Below are positions 21,021-30,147 of a stretch of DNA of 64,000 nucleotides, piece after piece. Every line of letters begins with the position of its first letter. Position 1 is the stretch's first letter. A program made the position numbers and the translations under genes. This stretch comes from Bosea sp. OAE506 (GTDB taxonomy: Bacteria > Pseudomonadota > Alphaproteobacteria > Rhizobiales > Beijerinckiaceae): contig NZ_JBEPOB010000001.1 of NCBI RefSeq assembly GCF_040546595.1, forward strand, positions 3,287,001-3,351,000. Direction: 5' to 3'. Below the pieces are notes generated by a model. That model saw nothing but the letters and a program-made list of their open reading frames with translations, ran no database searches and was not told the DNA's origin.

Positions 21021-22149
21021 TCAGTCGATATCCTCGACCTCGACCTCGGTGCCGTAGACCCGCTGAGCCAGCGACGCTTCCATGAACGGATCGAGCGCGC
21101 CGTCGAGCACCTCCGAGGGCGCCGTCGAGGCGACCCCGGTGCGCAGATCCTTCACCAGCTGATAGGGCTGGAGCACATAGGAGCGGATCTGGTGGCCCCA
21201 GCCGATATCGGTCTTGGAGGCCTGCTCGGCATTGGCCTTCTCTTCCCGCTTCTTGAGCTCGACCTCGTAGAGCCGGGCGCGCAGCATGTCCCAGGCCTTG
21301 GCCCGGTTCTTGTGCTGGGAGCGCTCCTGCTGGCAGGACACCGCGATGCCCGAGGGGATGTGCGTGATGCGCACGGCCGAATCGGTCGTGTTGATGTGCT
21401 GCCCGCCCGCGCCCTGGGCGCGGTAGGTGTCGATCCGGCAATCCGACTCGTTGATGTCGATGATGATGCGGTCGTCGACGACGGGATAGACCCAGACCGA
21501 GGCGAAGGAGGTCTGGCGGCGTGCGTTCGAGTCGAAGGGCGAGATGCGTACCAGCCGGTGCACGCCGCTCTCCGTCTTGAGCCAGCCATAGGCGTTGTGG
21601 CCCTTGAACTGGAGCGTCGCCGACTTGATGCCGGCCGTGTCGCCATCCTGGTATTCGAGCGTCTCGACCTTAAATTTCCGCCGCTCGCCCCAGCGCCGAT
21701 ACATGCGCAGCAGCATCTCGGCCCAGTCCTGGCTCTCGGTTCCGCCCGCGCCAGGATGGATCTCGAGATAGGTGTCGAGCATGTCGGCCTCGCCCGAGAG
21801 CAGGGTCTCGACCTGCAGTCGTGCGGCTTCGACCTCGACGGCCTTGATGCCGACCTCGCCCTCGCTGACCGAGGCGGCGTCATCCTCCATCTCGCCGAGC
21901 TCGATGAAGGTCAGGGCGTCGTCGAGATCGCGCTCGAGCTTGAGGATGCCCTCGATCTGGGTTTCCAGCGAGGTGCGCTCGCGCATCAGCTTCTGCGCGG
22001 CGTCGGCGTCGTTCCAGAAGTCGGGGCCCTCGGAAAGGGCGTTCAGTTCAGCGAGGCGGCGCTGGGCTTGATCCCAGTCAAAGATGCCTCCTCAGCAGTC
22101 CGATCGACTGCTTGGCGTTGTCGAGTTGCGTCTGAATTTCTGGGCGCAT
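21021..22149 (-). CDS. prfB: Peptide chain release factor 2, with programmed +1 frameshift
   Basis: RF2 terminates translation at UGA and UAA. The gene is read in two frames. ATG at 22149 opens 23 codons (MRPEIQTQLDNAKQSIG and so on) ending ...AGG AGG CAT CTT, followed by an in-frame TGA (22080-22078). Skipping the T (22080) gives GAC TGG GAT and continues to 21021, making about 375 residues. The AGGAGG internal Shine-Dalgarno and CTT-TGA-C slippery site match the known autoregulatory RF2 frameshift. Downstream, SPFDSNARRQTSFAS (stop-codon recognition) and the GAGGQHINTTDSAVR loop (catalytic GGQ) are intact. A caller that ignores the shift would start at 21986. Confidence 0.93.
22078..22095 (-). 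promoter_or_regulatory. prfB +1 frameshift signal
   Basis: On the minus strand the mRNA reads AGGAGG, CAT, CTT, TGA, C. The Shine-Dalgarno-like AGGAGG sits 3 bases before the CUU slippery codon, which is followed by UGA-C, a poor termination context. When RF2 is scarce, ribosomes slip +1 and complete RF2. Confidence 0.9.
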
Positions 22150-22230
22150 GCGGATCAGGGCCTTGGATGAAAAACGAGAGGCTGGGGATAGGGCCGAACG
22201 ACGTCGCTGTAAACGGCCACGGCAGGCTCA

Positions 22231-22327
22231 CGCGTCATGCTCGGCCTTGTGCCGAGCATCCACGTCTTGAACACGGTCCTCGCCGCAGGAAGACGTGGAT
22301 GGTCGGGACAAGCCCGACCATGACGCG
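22231..22327. repeat. Palindromic REP-like element with cloverleaf potential
   Basis: Nested inverted repeats in the prfB-mrcA gap. The outer arms are CGCGTCATG (22231-22239) and CATGACGCG (22319-22327). A left hairpin is formed by ATGCTCGGC/GCCGAGCAT (22237-22245/22251-22259). A middle stem is formed by CCACGTCTT/AAGACGTGG (22260-22268/22290-22298). A right hairpin is formed by ATGGTCGGG/CCCGACCAT (22299-22307/22313-22321). The outer arms compete with parts of the two hairpins. The right hairpin unit recurs at 37191-37213. Confidence 0.75.
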
Positions 22328-22335
22328 GGCGTGAT

Positions 22336-24783
22336 CTAGTACAGCCCGCCGGTGCCGGAGCCGACGGCGCGTCCGCCGCCTGGAGCCACGCTGAAGGGGG
22401 TCATGCCGTCGCCGGCCGCACCGATCACCGAATAGCTGTCTGGCGGCGCCGTGCCGGGCTTGAAGGCCTCGAGGATGCCGCCCTCGCCGCCCGAGCGCAT
22501 GCCGGTCTTGGGATCGACGCGGATCAGCTTGATGCCGGCCGGGACGCGGAACGGCGTCGCCGGCTTGTCTTTGAGGGCCGCCATCATGAAATCGCGGAAG
22601 ATCGGCGCGGCATACTGGCCGGCGGTCGCCGAGGTACCCAGCGACTTCGGCTTGTCGAATCCCATATAGACGCCCACCGCGAGGTCGGGCGAGAAGCCGA
22701 CGAACCAGACGTCCTTGGCGTCGTTGGTGGTGCCGGTCTTGCCCGCGAGCGGCTTGCCGACCGACTTGACGACGGTCGCCGTGCCGGACTGGACGACGCT
22801 CTCCATGATCGAGACCATCTGGTAGGCGGTCAGCGGGTCGAGCACCTGGTCGCGGTTGTCGATCAGGCGCGGCTCGCGCTGATCGGCCCATTTGTCGGCG
22901 CTGCAGCCTTCGCAGACGCGCTGGTCGTGCCGGAAGATGGTCGCGCCCCAGCGGTCCTGGATGCGGTCGATCAGGGTCGGCCGGATCTTCTTGCCGCCGT
23001 TGACGAGCATGGCGTAGCCGGCGGTCATGCGCATGACCGTGGTCTCGCCGGCGCCGAGCGACATCGAGAGCACCGGCAGCATGTCGTCATAGACGCCGAA
23101 GCGGCGGGCATATTCCGCGATCAGCGGCATGCCGACATCCTTGGCGAGGCGCACGGTCATCAGGTTCTTCGAGAACTGGATGCCGTAGCGCAGCGTGCGC
23201 GGGCCGGTCGACTTGCCGTCGTAATTGTCAGGCCGCCACATGCCGAGGCCACCGCCCTGGTCGATCTCGATCGGAGCATCGAGCACGATCGAGGACGGGG
23301 TGTAGCCATTGTCGAGCGCCGTCGCGTAGACGAAGGGCTTGAAGGAGGAGCCCGGCTGGCGCATCGCCTGCGTTGCGCGGTTGAACTCCGACTGGTCGTG
23401 GCTGAAGCCGCCGACCATGGCGAGCACGCGGCCCGAGAACGGATCCATTACCGTGATCGCGCCGTTGACCTCCGGCAGCTGGCGCAGGCGCACCTGCCCC
23501 GGCCGGTTCTCCATCGGCTCGACATAGACCACGTCGCCGACCGAGACGGCCTGAGCGACGCGGGCGCGCCGGGTCCATTTGATGCCCTCGCCACCGAGCG
23601 TGACGGTCTCGCGGTCGTTCTTGAGATGGCCCGAGGTCTCGCGCAGCGGGTGCAGGCCGAGGCGGGCGCTGTCGCCGGCGACGTCCAGCACAACGGCCAG
23701 GCGCCAGGGCGCCACGTCGCCCAGCACGGGCAGCTCGCCGATGGCGAGGCCCCAGTCGCGGGCGGAGAGATCGAGCTTCTGGATCGCGCCGCGCCAGCCG
23801 CGGGCCTCGTCGAAGCGCACCAACCCGTCGACCAGCGCCTTGCGGGCCATCAGCTGCATCTTGGGATCGACGGTGGCGCGCACGGACAGGCCGCCCTCGA
23901 GCAGCTTCTTCTCGCCATAGCGGTCCTGCAGCTCGCGGCGGATCTCCTCGGCGAAATAGCCGGCGGCGATGTTGTTGGGCGAAACCGTGCGCGGATTGAC
24001 TCCGAGCGGCTGCTTCTTCGCCGTCTCGCCGATCTCGCGCTTGACGAAGCCGTTCTCGACCATGCGGTCGATGACGTAGTTGCGGCGCTCGATGGCGCGC
24101 TCGCGGTTGCGGAAGGGGTGCAGGTCGGTCGGCGCCTTCGGCAGGGCCGCGAGATAGGCGGCCTCGTGCAGGTTCAGCTCGTGGACCGACTTGCCGAAAT
24201 AGTTCAGCGCCGCGGCGGCGATGCCATAGCTGCCCTGCCCCGGGGCCGGCGCGCCGAGATAGATCTCGTTCAGGTAGAGCTCGAGGATCTTGTCCTTCGA
24301 GTAGGTCGATTCGATCCGCAGCGCGACGAGCGCCTCGCGGATCTTGCGCTCGATGTTCTGCTCGGAGCCGACGAGGAAGTTCTTCGCCACCTGCTGGGTG
24401 ATGGTCGAGGCGCCCTGCGGACGCCGGCCGGCGGCCCGGTTACGGAAGTTGGTGATCGCGGCGCGCACCAGACCCTCGGGGTCGACGCCGACATGCTTGT
24501 AGAAGTTCTTGTCCTCGGCCGAGAGGTAGGCGTCGATGATCAGCTTCGGAACGGCCTGAATCGGCAGATAGAGGCGGCGCTCGCGGGCAAACTCGGCGAT
24601 CAGCGAGCCATCGCCGGCATGGACGCGCGTCATCACCGGCGGCTCGTAGTTCCGCAGCTGCGCCGAATCGGGCAGGTCCTTGGAGTAGTGCCAGAGGAAG
24701 CCGCCCGCCACGACGGCGCCGATCACGAAAGCGATCGCGCCGGCGGCGAACAACCATCCGAACAGTCGCAGGATAAAGCGCAT
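22336..24783 (-). CDS. mrcA: Penicillin-binding protein 1A (bifunctional transglycosylase/transpeptidase)
   Basis: An 815-residue class A PBP that polymerises and crosslinks peptidoglycan in the periplasm. A single N-terminal membrane anchor (LFGWLFAAGAIAFVIGAVVA) precedes the GT51 domain (EDKNFYKHVGVDPEGLVRA with the catalytic Glu; RPQGASTITQQVAKNFL). An OB-type insertion follows, then the transpeptidase domain with SxxK (PGSSFKPFVYATALD) and KTG (LAGKTGTTNDAKD). The C-terminus is short and flexible. Length is normal for alphaproteobacterial PBP1A. Just upstream lies the amidase gene, which acts on the same polymer. Confidence 0.95.
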   Translation of the reverse strand: MRFILRLFGWLFAAGAIAFVIGAVVAGGFLWHYSKDLPDSAQLRNYEPPVMTRVHAGDGSLIAEFARERRLYLPIQAVPKLIIDAYLSAEDKNFYKHVGVDPEGLVRAAITNFRNRAAGRRPQGASTITQQVAKNFLVGSEQNIERKIREALVALRIESTYSKDKILELYLNEIYLGAPAPGQGSYGIAAAALNYFGKSVHELNLHEAAYLAALPKAPTDLHPFRNRERAIERRNYVIDRMVENGFVKREIGETAKKQPLGVNPRTVSPNNIAAGYFAEEIRRELQDRYGEKKLLEGGLSVRATVDPKMQLMARKALVDGLVRFDEARGWRGAIQKLDLSARDWGLAIGELPVLGDVAPWRLAVVLDVAGDSARLGLHPLRETSGHLKNDRETVTLGGEGIKWTRRARVAQAVSVGDVVYVEPMENRPGQVRLRQLPEVNGAITVMDPFSGRVLAMVGGFSHDQSEFNRATQAMRQPGSSFKPFVYATALDNGYTPSSIVLDAPIEIDQGGGLGMWRPDNYDGKSTGPRTLRYGIQFSKNLMTVRLAKDVGMPLIAEYARRFGVYDDMLPVLSMSLGAGETTVMRMTAGYAMLVNGGKKIRPTLIDRIQDRWGATIFRHDQRVCEGCSADKWADQREPRLIDNRDQVLDPLTAYQMVSIMESVVQSGTATVVKSVGKPLAGKTGTTNDAKDVWFVGFSPDLAVGVYMGFDKPKSLGTSATAGQYAAPIFRDFMMAALKDKPATPFRVPAGIKLIRVDPKTGMRSGGEGGILEAFKPGTAPPDSYSVIGAAGDGMTPFSVAPGGGRAVGSGTGGLY

Positions 24784-24915
24784 TTCAGGCCCTGGCCCTT
24801 GCTCTCCGACCGGCCAGCGCGAGCGCTTTGTCGGTCCTTCTCAAATCACGTCTATAACATGACGGACATGGCCAAACCGTGGCCTTGTCACCACATCGCG
24901 CCACGTCCCGCGCGC

Positions 24916-26196
24916 TCAGCGCCGGTTGTCGGCCGCCTTGCCACCCGGCGCGCGGGCATTGACGAAATAGCCCTCGACCGCGGCGGCGACCGCCGACACG
25001 GCGCGCCCGCGCCACTCCGGTGAATTCAGCAGCTCGGCGTCCTTCGGGCTCGACATGTAGCCGAGCTCGATCAGCACCGAGGGCACATCAGGGGCGCTCA
25101 GGACGCGGAAACCGGCAGAGCGCAACGGTACCTTGTGCATCTTCACCGACCCGCCCAGCGTCTCGACGAGGTTGCGGGCGAAGACCGAGGAGAAGGTGCG
25201 CGTCTCGCGCTTGGCAAGGTCCATGAGGATGCCGGCGACATCCTGCGTATCTTCGCGGGCGTCGAGGCCCGCCACGGCGTCGGCCTGGTTTTCCTTGGCC
25301 GCCAGGCGAGCCGCCTCGACGTCCGTGGCGCGCTCAGAGCCAGTATAGACCGTGGCGCCGCGAACCTCCTGGGCTTGCGTCAGCGAATCGGCGTGAATGG
25401 AGATGAAGAGATCGGCGCCGGCCGCCCGGGCGATGGCGACGCGCTCGGCCAGTGGCACGAAGCGGTCGTCGTCCCGCGTCATCAGCACCCGGTAACGGCC
25501 GCTGGCCTCGAGCTGTTCCTTCAACTTGGTGCCAAAGGCGAGGACGACATTCTTCTCGGAAATCGCGGCGACGACAGCGCCGGGGTCGATGCCGCCATGA
25601 CCGGGGTCGATCACCACCGTCTGCCGGGTCTCGCCAGCCGGCTTGTCAGCCGGGGGCTCCACTGCGGCAGGCACGGAATCGCGCGTCGGCGTCCGGGCGA
25701 CAGCGGCCTGGAACTCGGCGCGTGTGGCGCGGCGCAGTTCCACGACGAGTTCACCGAAGCCGCCGCGCACCGGGCGCGATTCGGCCCGGACGACGATGGC
25801 GGGCTGGGTCAGGTCGATGACGATCCGGGCCCTGTCGGCGGTGAAGAGACCGAATCGGAAGGCGCCGACGAAACCCGCTCCCTTGCGCGCCACGGCGGGC
25901 TGGACCTGGAAATTGGTCGAGGGCATGTCGATCACGACGCGGTCGGGTCCCGACAGCACGGAGGCCGTGACGTCGACCGGGCGCGACAGCGCCATCACCA
26001 GCCGCACCGTCTCGCCCGTCTGTTCCAGCCTGGCGTCGGTCGCGACGGGAAGCTCGGCTTGGGCGCGCCCGTTGGCGAAAGCCACGCCCCCAAGGCCAAG
26101 GGCAACCGCTACGACTCCCGCCAGCGCCGCAGGGCACAGGGCCCGGGCCGCGCGGGAGGCGATGCGGTAAAGGAGCGTGGGAGGCGTCAGGTTCAT
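24916..26196 (-). CDS. N-acetylmuramoyl-L-alanine amidase (AmiC-type, AMIN + Amidase_3)
   Basis: A 426-residue periplasmic zinc amidase that cleaves stem peptides from septal peptidoglycan. After a signal sequence (residues 1-45) comes an AMIN targeting domain (TVRLVMALSRPVDVTASVL, DRARIVIDLTQPA). The Amidase_3 domain (about 190-415) carries zinc ligands in VVIDPGHGGIDPGAV, ISIHADSL and the catalytic Glu of VLIELGYMSSP. The insertion after SIHADSL (residues about 290-345) resembles the autoinhibitory helix region of AmiB/C enzymes, which are activated by EnvC-type partners. Divergent from rne and followed by mrcA. Confidence 0.93.
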   Translation of the reverse strand: MNLTPPTLLYRIASRAARALCPAALAGVVAVALGLGGVAFANGRAQAELPVATDARLEQTGETVRLVMALSRPVDVTASVLSGPDRVVIDMPSTNFQVQPAVARKGAGFVGAFRFGLFTADRARIVIDLTQPAIVVRAESRPVRGGFGELVVELRRATRAEFQAAVARTPTRDSVPAAVEPPADKPAGETRQTVVIDPGHGGIDPGAVVAAISEKNVVLAFGTKLKEQLEASGRYRVLMTRDDDRFVPLAERVAIARAAGADLFISIHADSLTQAQEVRGATVYTGSERATDVEAARLAAKENQADAVAGLDAREDTQDVAGILMDLAKRETRTFSSVFARNLVETLGGSVKMHKVPLRSAGFRVLSAPDVPSVLIELGYMSSPKDAELLNSPEWRGRAVSAVAAAVEGYFVNARAPGGKAADNRR

Positions 26197-26322
26197 GTGT
26201 CCGAACTGTCGTCACCAAGGCTTAACCATAGCGGCGCGACATCCTAACAAGCGGTTACCACGCGCTGTGCGCCGGGTGAACCGGCCGGGGCGTCCATGGT
26301 CGATGCCGTGATGCGATGTGAC

Positions 26323-26350
26323 TTGCAAAACACGGTCACCTGTCTGTAAT
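26323..26350 (+). promoter_or_regulatory. Candidate promoter of rne
   Basis: TTGCAA (26323-26328) and TGTAAT (26345-26350) are separated by 16 bases on the plus strand. A start near 26357 would give a leader of roughly 475 nt before the rne ATG; long leaders are typical of RNase E, which controls its own mRNA decay. The hexamers are only near-consensus. Confidence 0.35.
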
Positions 26351-26699
26351 GGGGAAGGTTGCCTTGCAGGGCCACCCCATGGTGCGCATCCGGTCCGCAA
26401 GGACCGTCGGCGTCCGGGGCCAGGCTGCAAGACGGCAACCACAACGGATCGTCCGCAGACGGCCGGTGCCGGTGCCCGTGTCATGCAGCATCAGGCCGAC
26501 GTCTCGCGAGCGTGCAAACGCGGCGTGCCAGGTCTCTTCGGAGCGGGCGTGCTGCAGGTCAGGACAGATGTCGGGGCATACGACGCCGCTTGGATCATCG
26601 GTGACTCGTCAATACCTGCGGGACGGTGCGGGGCGTTCAGCCCGGCCGGACTTCCCGAGCCGCTCTTCTGTCTCGACCAAACACTTCCCCGTCCCAGAT

Positions 26700-26748
26700 G
26701 CCGGCATTCGCCGGCCTTTGCTCCTGCAACATGCCGGCGCTCGCCGGC
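26700..26748 (+). repeat. Tandem GC-rich hairpins in the rne leader
   Basis: Two consecutive units, about 33 bases apart: GCCGGC-ATTC-GCCGGC (26700-26715) and GCCGGC-GCTC-GCCGGC (26733-26748), each a 6-bp stem with a 4-base loop. They lie 85-133 bases before the rne start codon. RNase E leaders elsewhere contain stem-loops that sense RNase E activity; equivalence here is inferred. Confidence 0.6.
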
Positions 26749-26832
26749 CTCTGCGCGGCACCCCTGCCCGCGGCAGCGGACCTTCGTCCGCAGCCCGGCG
26801 GGTTTCGGCGGCCGCGCCCATGGAACTTAGAT

Positions 26833-29586
26833 ATGGCCAACAAGATGCTCATCGACGCCACCCACCCGGAAGAGACCCGGGTCGTGGTGGTCCGCGGATC
26901 GCGTATCGAGGAATTTGACTTCGAGGCCGCCAGCCGCAAGCCGCTGCGCGGAAACATCTATCTCGCCAAGGTCACCCGTGTGGAGCCCTCGCTCCAGGCC
27001 GCCTTCGTTGAATATGGCGGCAACCGCCATGGCTTCCTCGCCTTTTCGGAAATCCATCCCGACTATTACCAGATCCCCGTCGCCGACCGGCAGGCGCTGC
27101 TGGCCGACGAGGCCCGTGCCGACCGCGAGGACGAGCGCGACGAGGAGAAGCGTGAGAAGCGCGGGCGCCGCGACCGCGGCCGCCGCGGCGACCGTGATGG
27201 ACGCGCCAAGAAGGCGACTTCCGACGAGACCGTGAGCGCCGACGCCGTCGAGACCGACGGCAAGGAAGCCGCGATGGTCAACGAGGGCGCGCCTGCCTTT
27301 GGCGAGGAGTTCGCTCCGGCCATTGCCGAATCGACCAGCGAGGATGCGGCCGAGAACGCTGCGCCGCTGACCTACGAGACCAGCGAGGAGCCGAACGGCG
27401 AGGTGGAGGGCGAGCCTTCCGAGGCGCGTCGTCCCTCCGACGACGACGATTCGGGCGACGACCACGGCTCCGAGGACGGCGACCAGGAAGAGCCCGAGCA
27501 GCTCGGCGGCGGCGACGCTCTCGACGACATGCCGGAGCGCCCGCAGCGCAGCTCGCGCCGCCAGTACAAGATCCAGGAGGTGATCAAGCGCCGCCAGATC
27601 ATCCTGGTGCAGGTCGTCAAGGAAGAGCGCGGCAACAAGGGTGCGGCGCTGACCACCTATCTCTCGCTCGCCGGCCGCTATTCGGTGCTGATGCCGAACA
27701 CCGGCAAGGGCGGCGGCATCTCGCGCAAGATCACCAATGCCGAGGACCGCAAGCGCCTGAAGGAGATCGCCCAGGAGCTCGAGGTTCCCGAGGGGATGGG
27801 GCTGATCCTGCGCACGGCGGGCGCCTCGCGCACCAAGGTCGAGATCAAGCGCGACTACGAGTACCTGATGCGGATGTGGGAGAGCGTGCGCGAGCTGACG
27901 CTGGCCTCTGTCGCGCCGGCGCTGGTCTATGAGGAGGGCAACCTCGTCAAGCGCTCGATCCGCGACCTCTACAACAAGGACATCGACGAGGTTCACGTCG
28001 CCGGCGACGAGGCCTATCGCGAGGCCAAGGACTTCATGCGCATGCTCATGCCGAGCCATGCCAAGAGCGTGAAGGCCTATCGCGAGCAGACGCCGCTCTT
28101 CGCCTCCTTCGGGATCGAGAGCCAGCTCGACGCGATGTTCTCCAACACCGTGACCCTGAAGTCCGGTGGCTACATCGTCATCAACCAGACGGAAGCGCTG
28201 GTCGCGATCGACATCAACTCCGGGCGCTCGACCCGCGAGCACAACATCGAGGACACCGCCCTCAAGACCAATCTCGAAGCGGCGGAGGAAATCTCCCGCC
28301 AGCTGCGCCTGCGCGACCTCGCCGGTCTCATCGTGATCGATTTCATCGACATGGAGGAGAACCGCAACAACCGCGCGGTCGAGAAGAAGCTGAAGGAGTG
28401 CCTCAAGGACGATCGCGCCCGGATCCAGGTCGGCCGGATCTCGGCCTTCGGCCTGCTCGAGATGTCGCGCCAGCGCATCCGCACCGGCGTGCTGGAGAGC
28501 TCCTCCGTGCCCTGCCCGCATTGCGCCGGCGCCGGCATGATGCGCTCGGCCTCCTCGGTGTCGCTGCAGATCCTGCGCGCCCTGGAGGAGACGCTGATCA
28601 AGAGCGCCTCGCACAACCTCAACGTCCGGACGCGGCCCGAGGTCGCGCTTTACGTCCTCAACCAAAAGCGCGCGCATCTCGCCGATCTGGAGGCGCGCTT
28701 CAACATCGCGGTGACGATCAACACCGATGCGACGCTGCTTGGTACCCGCTATTTCGAGGTCGAGCGCGGCGAGTTCGTCGGCAATGAGGGGCGCATCGTT
28801 CCCTCGACGATCAAGGCGGAAGCCGTGCTGTCGGATGCCGACGAGGATGCGCTCGACGCAGCCGCCGAGGCCGAGGCGCAGGATGCCGAGAACGATGTCG
28901 GCCCGACCGAGGCCGTCGCGACGGCCAGCCGCGAAGAGCGTCCCGAGGGCGAGCGTGGCGAAGGCGGGCGCAAGCGCCGGCGTCGCCGTCGTCGGCGGCG
29001 TGGCGGCGAGCGTGACGCCAATGGCGTGCGTCTCGACGGCGGCAGCGACGATGCGGATGGCGGCGACGACGACGGCGACGAGGACGGCGACGAGTCGTCC
29101 GCCGAGGGCGAGGCCGAGGATCGCGAGACCGCGGCCGAGCCTGCTGCGGCCGCTGCCGAGCCTGTGGCCGAGCCGGTCGGGCCCGTTGCCGAAGAGAAGC
29201 CCAAGCGCGCCCGCCGCGGCCGCAAGCCCAAGGGCGAGGCGGAGCAGCCGCTCGAGGCCGTCGCGGAGACGGTCACCGCCGAGGCTCCTGCGGCAGAGGT
29301 CGAGGCCGCGCCCGTCGAGGCCGAGAAGCCCAAGCGCAGTCGCTCGCGCAAGAAGGTCGTGCCGATCACCGAAGGTGGCGAAACCACCGAAGCGGTCGCC
29401 GCGCCCGCCGCTCCCGAAGCCCCCGCCCCGGCGCCCGCAGAGGCGGCTCCCGTCGCGGAGCCGGAGCCTGCCCCGGCCCCCGCGCCGCGCGTGATCGAGG
29501 AGCCGGTCGCGGTGGTGCTGACGCCGCCCGATCCGGATCGCCCCAAGCGCGGCGGCTGGTGGAACAAGCTGGCCGGACGAGGCTGA
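26833..29586 (+). CDS. rne: Ribonuclease E/G
   Basis: A 917-residue essential endoribonuclease and degradosome scaffold acting on mRNA decay and rRNA/tRNA processing. ATG at 26833 matches the family start MANKMLIDA. The S1 domain (about residues 35-300) is split by a charged insertion (residues about 90-240), a feature of alphaproteobacterial RNase E. Catalytic Asp lies in ALVAIDINSGRST (near residue 460), the zinc-link CPHC at residues 561-564. From about 665 on it is disordered and Ala/Glu/Pro/Arg-rich, with a basic RRRRRRR patch likely to bind RNA, and it ends in a conserved PKRGGWWNKL tail. A strong terminator follows. Confidence 0.95.
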   Translation: MANKMLIDATHPEETRVVVVRGSRIEEFDFEAASRKPLRGNIYLAKVTRVEPSLQAAFVEYGGNRHGFLAFSEIHPDYYQIPVADRQALLADEARADREDERDEEKREKRGRRDRGRRGDRDGRAKKATSDETVSADAVETDGKEAAMVNEGAPAFGEEFAPAIAESTSEDAAENAAPLTYETSEEPNGEVEGEPSEARRPSDDDDSGDDHGSEDGDQEEPEQLGGGDALDDMPERPQRSSRRQYKIQEVIKRRQIILVQVVKEERGNKGAALTTYLSLAGRYSVLMPNTGKGGGISRKITNAEDRKRLKEIAQELEVPEGMGLILRTAGASRTKVEIKRDYEYLMRMWESVRELTLASVAPALVYEEGNLVKRSIRDLYNKDIDEVHVAGDEAYREAKDFMRMLMPSHAKSVKAYREQTPLFASFGIESQLDAMFSNTVTLKSGGYIVINQTEALVAIDINSGRSTREHNIEDTALKTNLEAAEEISRQLRLRDLAGLIVIDFIDMEENRNNRAVEKKLKECLKDDRARIQVGRISAFGLLEMSRQRIRTGVLESSSVPCPHCAGAGMMRSASSVSLQILRALEETLIKSASHNLNVRTRPEVALYVLNQKRAHLADLEARFNIAVTINTDATLLGTRYFEVERGEFVGNEGRIVPSTIKAEAVLSDADEDALDAAAEAEAQDAENDVGPTEAVATASREERPEGERGEGGRKRRRRRRRRRGGERDANGVRLDGGSDDADGGDDDGDEDGDESSAEGEAEDRETAAEPAAAAAEPVAEPVGPVAEEKPKRARRGRKPKGEAEQPLEAVAETVTAEAPAAEVEAAPVEAEKPKRSRSRKKVVPITEGGETTEAVAAPAAPEAPAPAPAEAAPVAEPEPAPAPAPRVIEEPVAVVLTPPDPDRPKRGGWWNKLAGRG

Positions 29587-29594
29587 CGAAACAA

Positions 29595-29629
29595 GGGCCG
29601 CTGCGGAACACCGCAGCGGCCCTTTTCTT
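29595..29629 (+). terminator. Rho-independent terminator of rne
   Basis: A perfect 12-bp stem, GGGCCGCTGCGG/CCGCAGCGGCCC, with an AACA loop, followed by TTTTCTT. It starts 8 bases after the rne stop codon. Confidence 0.92.
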
Positions 29630-29659
29630 GCGAAGTGTGTTGCTCATGTGGGGCTTCCG

Positions 29660-30094
29660 ATGCCACCGCCACGCGACCGCGAAAAACAAGTTCTGATCGT
29701 TCTCGGCGCAGCAACGCTCATCGGCCTTGCCTGGCTGGGCTGGCTATTGCTGGGAGGCCTTGGCGTCGCGCTTCTCGGCCTTCTGGTGCTGTTCGTCGCC
29801 ATCAGGGTGGAACTGGAAGGCGATCGGCCCGTCGGCACGCAATCGACACCGGAGGCCTACGCCCAGCATTTTCGCACGGAATCCAGCCAGCCGCAGGCGG
29901 AACGTGCGCGTCGCCGCACTGAGATCGCGTCAGTCGTCTCGACAGCACGGCTCTTTGCCATCGCAGGTGCGATTCTCACGACCAGCGGCTTCGCTTTGCT
30001 TTTCTCCGGTTTCGGTCAGGGCAGTCTCCCCGACCTATTCTGGGTTCTGGCCGATATCTCCATCTCGCTTTTCCAGAAGGGCAAGCACTGGTAG
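29660..30094 (+). CDS. Small hypothetical membrane protein
   Basis: A 144-residue protein with two adjacent N-terminal hydrophobic helices (VLIVLGAATLIGLAWLGWLL and the following GGLGVALLGLLVLF region) and a third near residues 95-118. A hydrophilic Arg-rich middle section lies between. The ATG at 29660 or a GTG at 29648 could be the start. It stands alone after the rne terminator. Family not recognised. Confidence 0.6.
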   Translation: MPPPRDREKQVLIVLGAATLIGLAWLGWLLLGGLGVALLGLLVLFVAIRVELEGDRPVGTQSTPEAYAQHFRTESSQPQAERARRRTEIASVVSTARLFAIAGAILTTSGFALLFSGFGQGSLPDLFWVLADISISLFQKGKHW

Positions 30095-30147
30095 CGCGCC
30101 CTCCGATCGACCGCGCTGTCCAAGGAGCCGCTGACACGAAGAGTTCG

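Noticed and set aside
24060..24920. Plus-strand open frames over mrcA (698 codons from 22927)
   Set aside because: Antisense shadow; the minus strand carries all PBP1A motifs.
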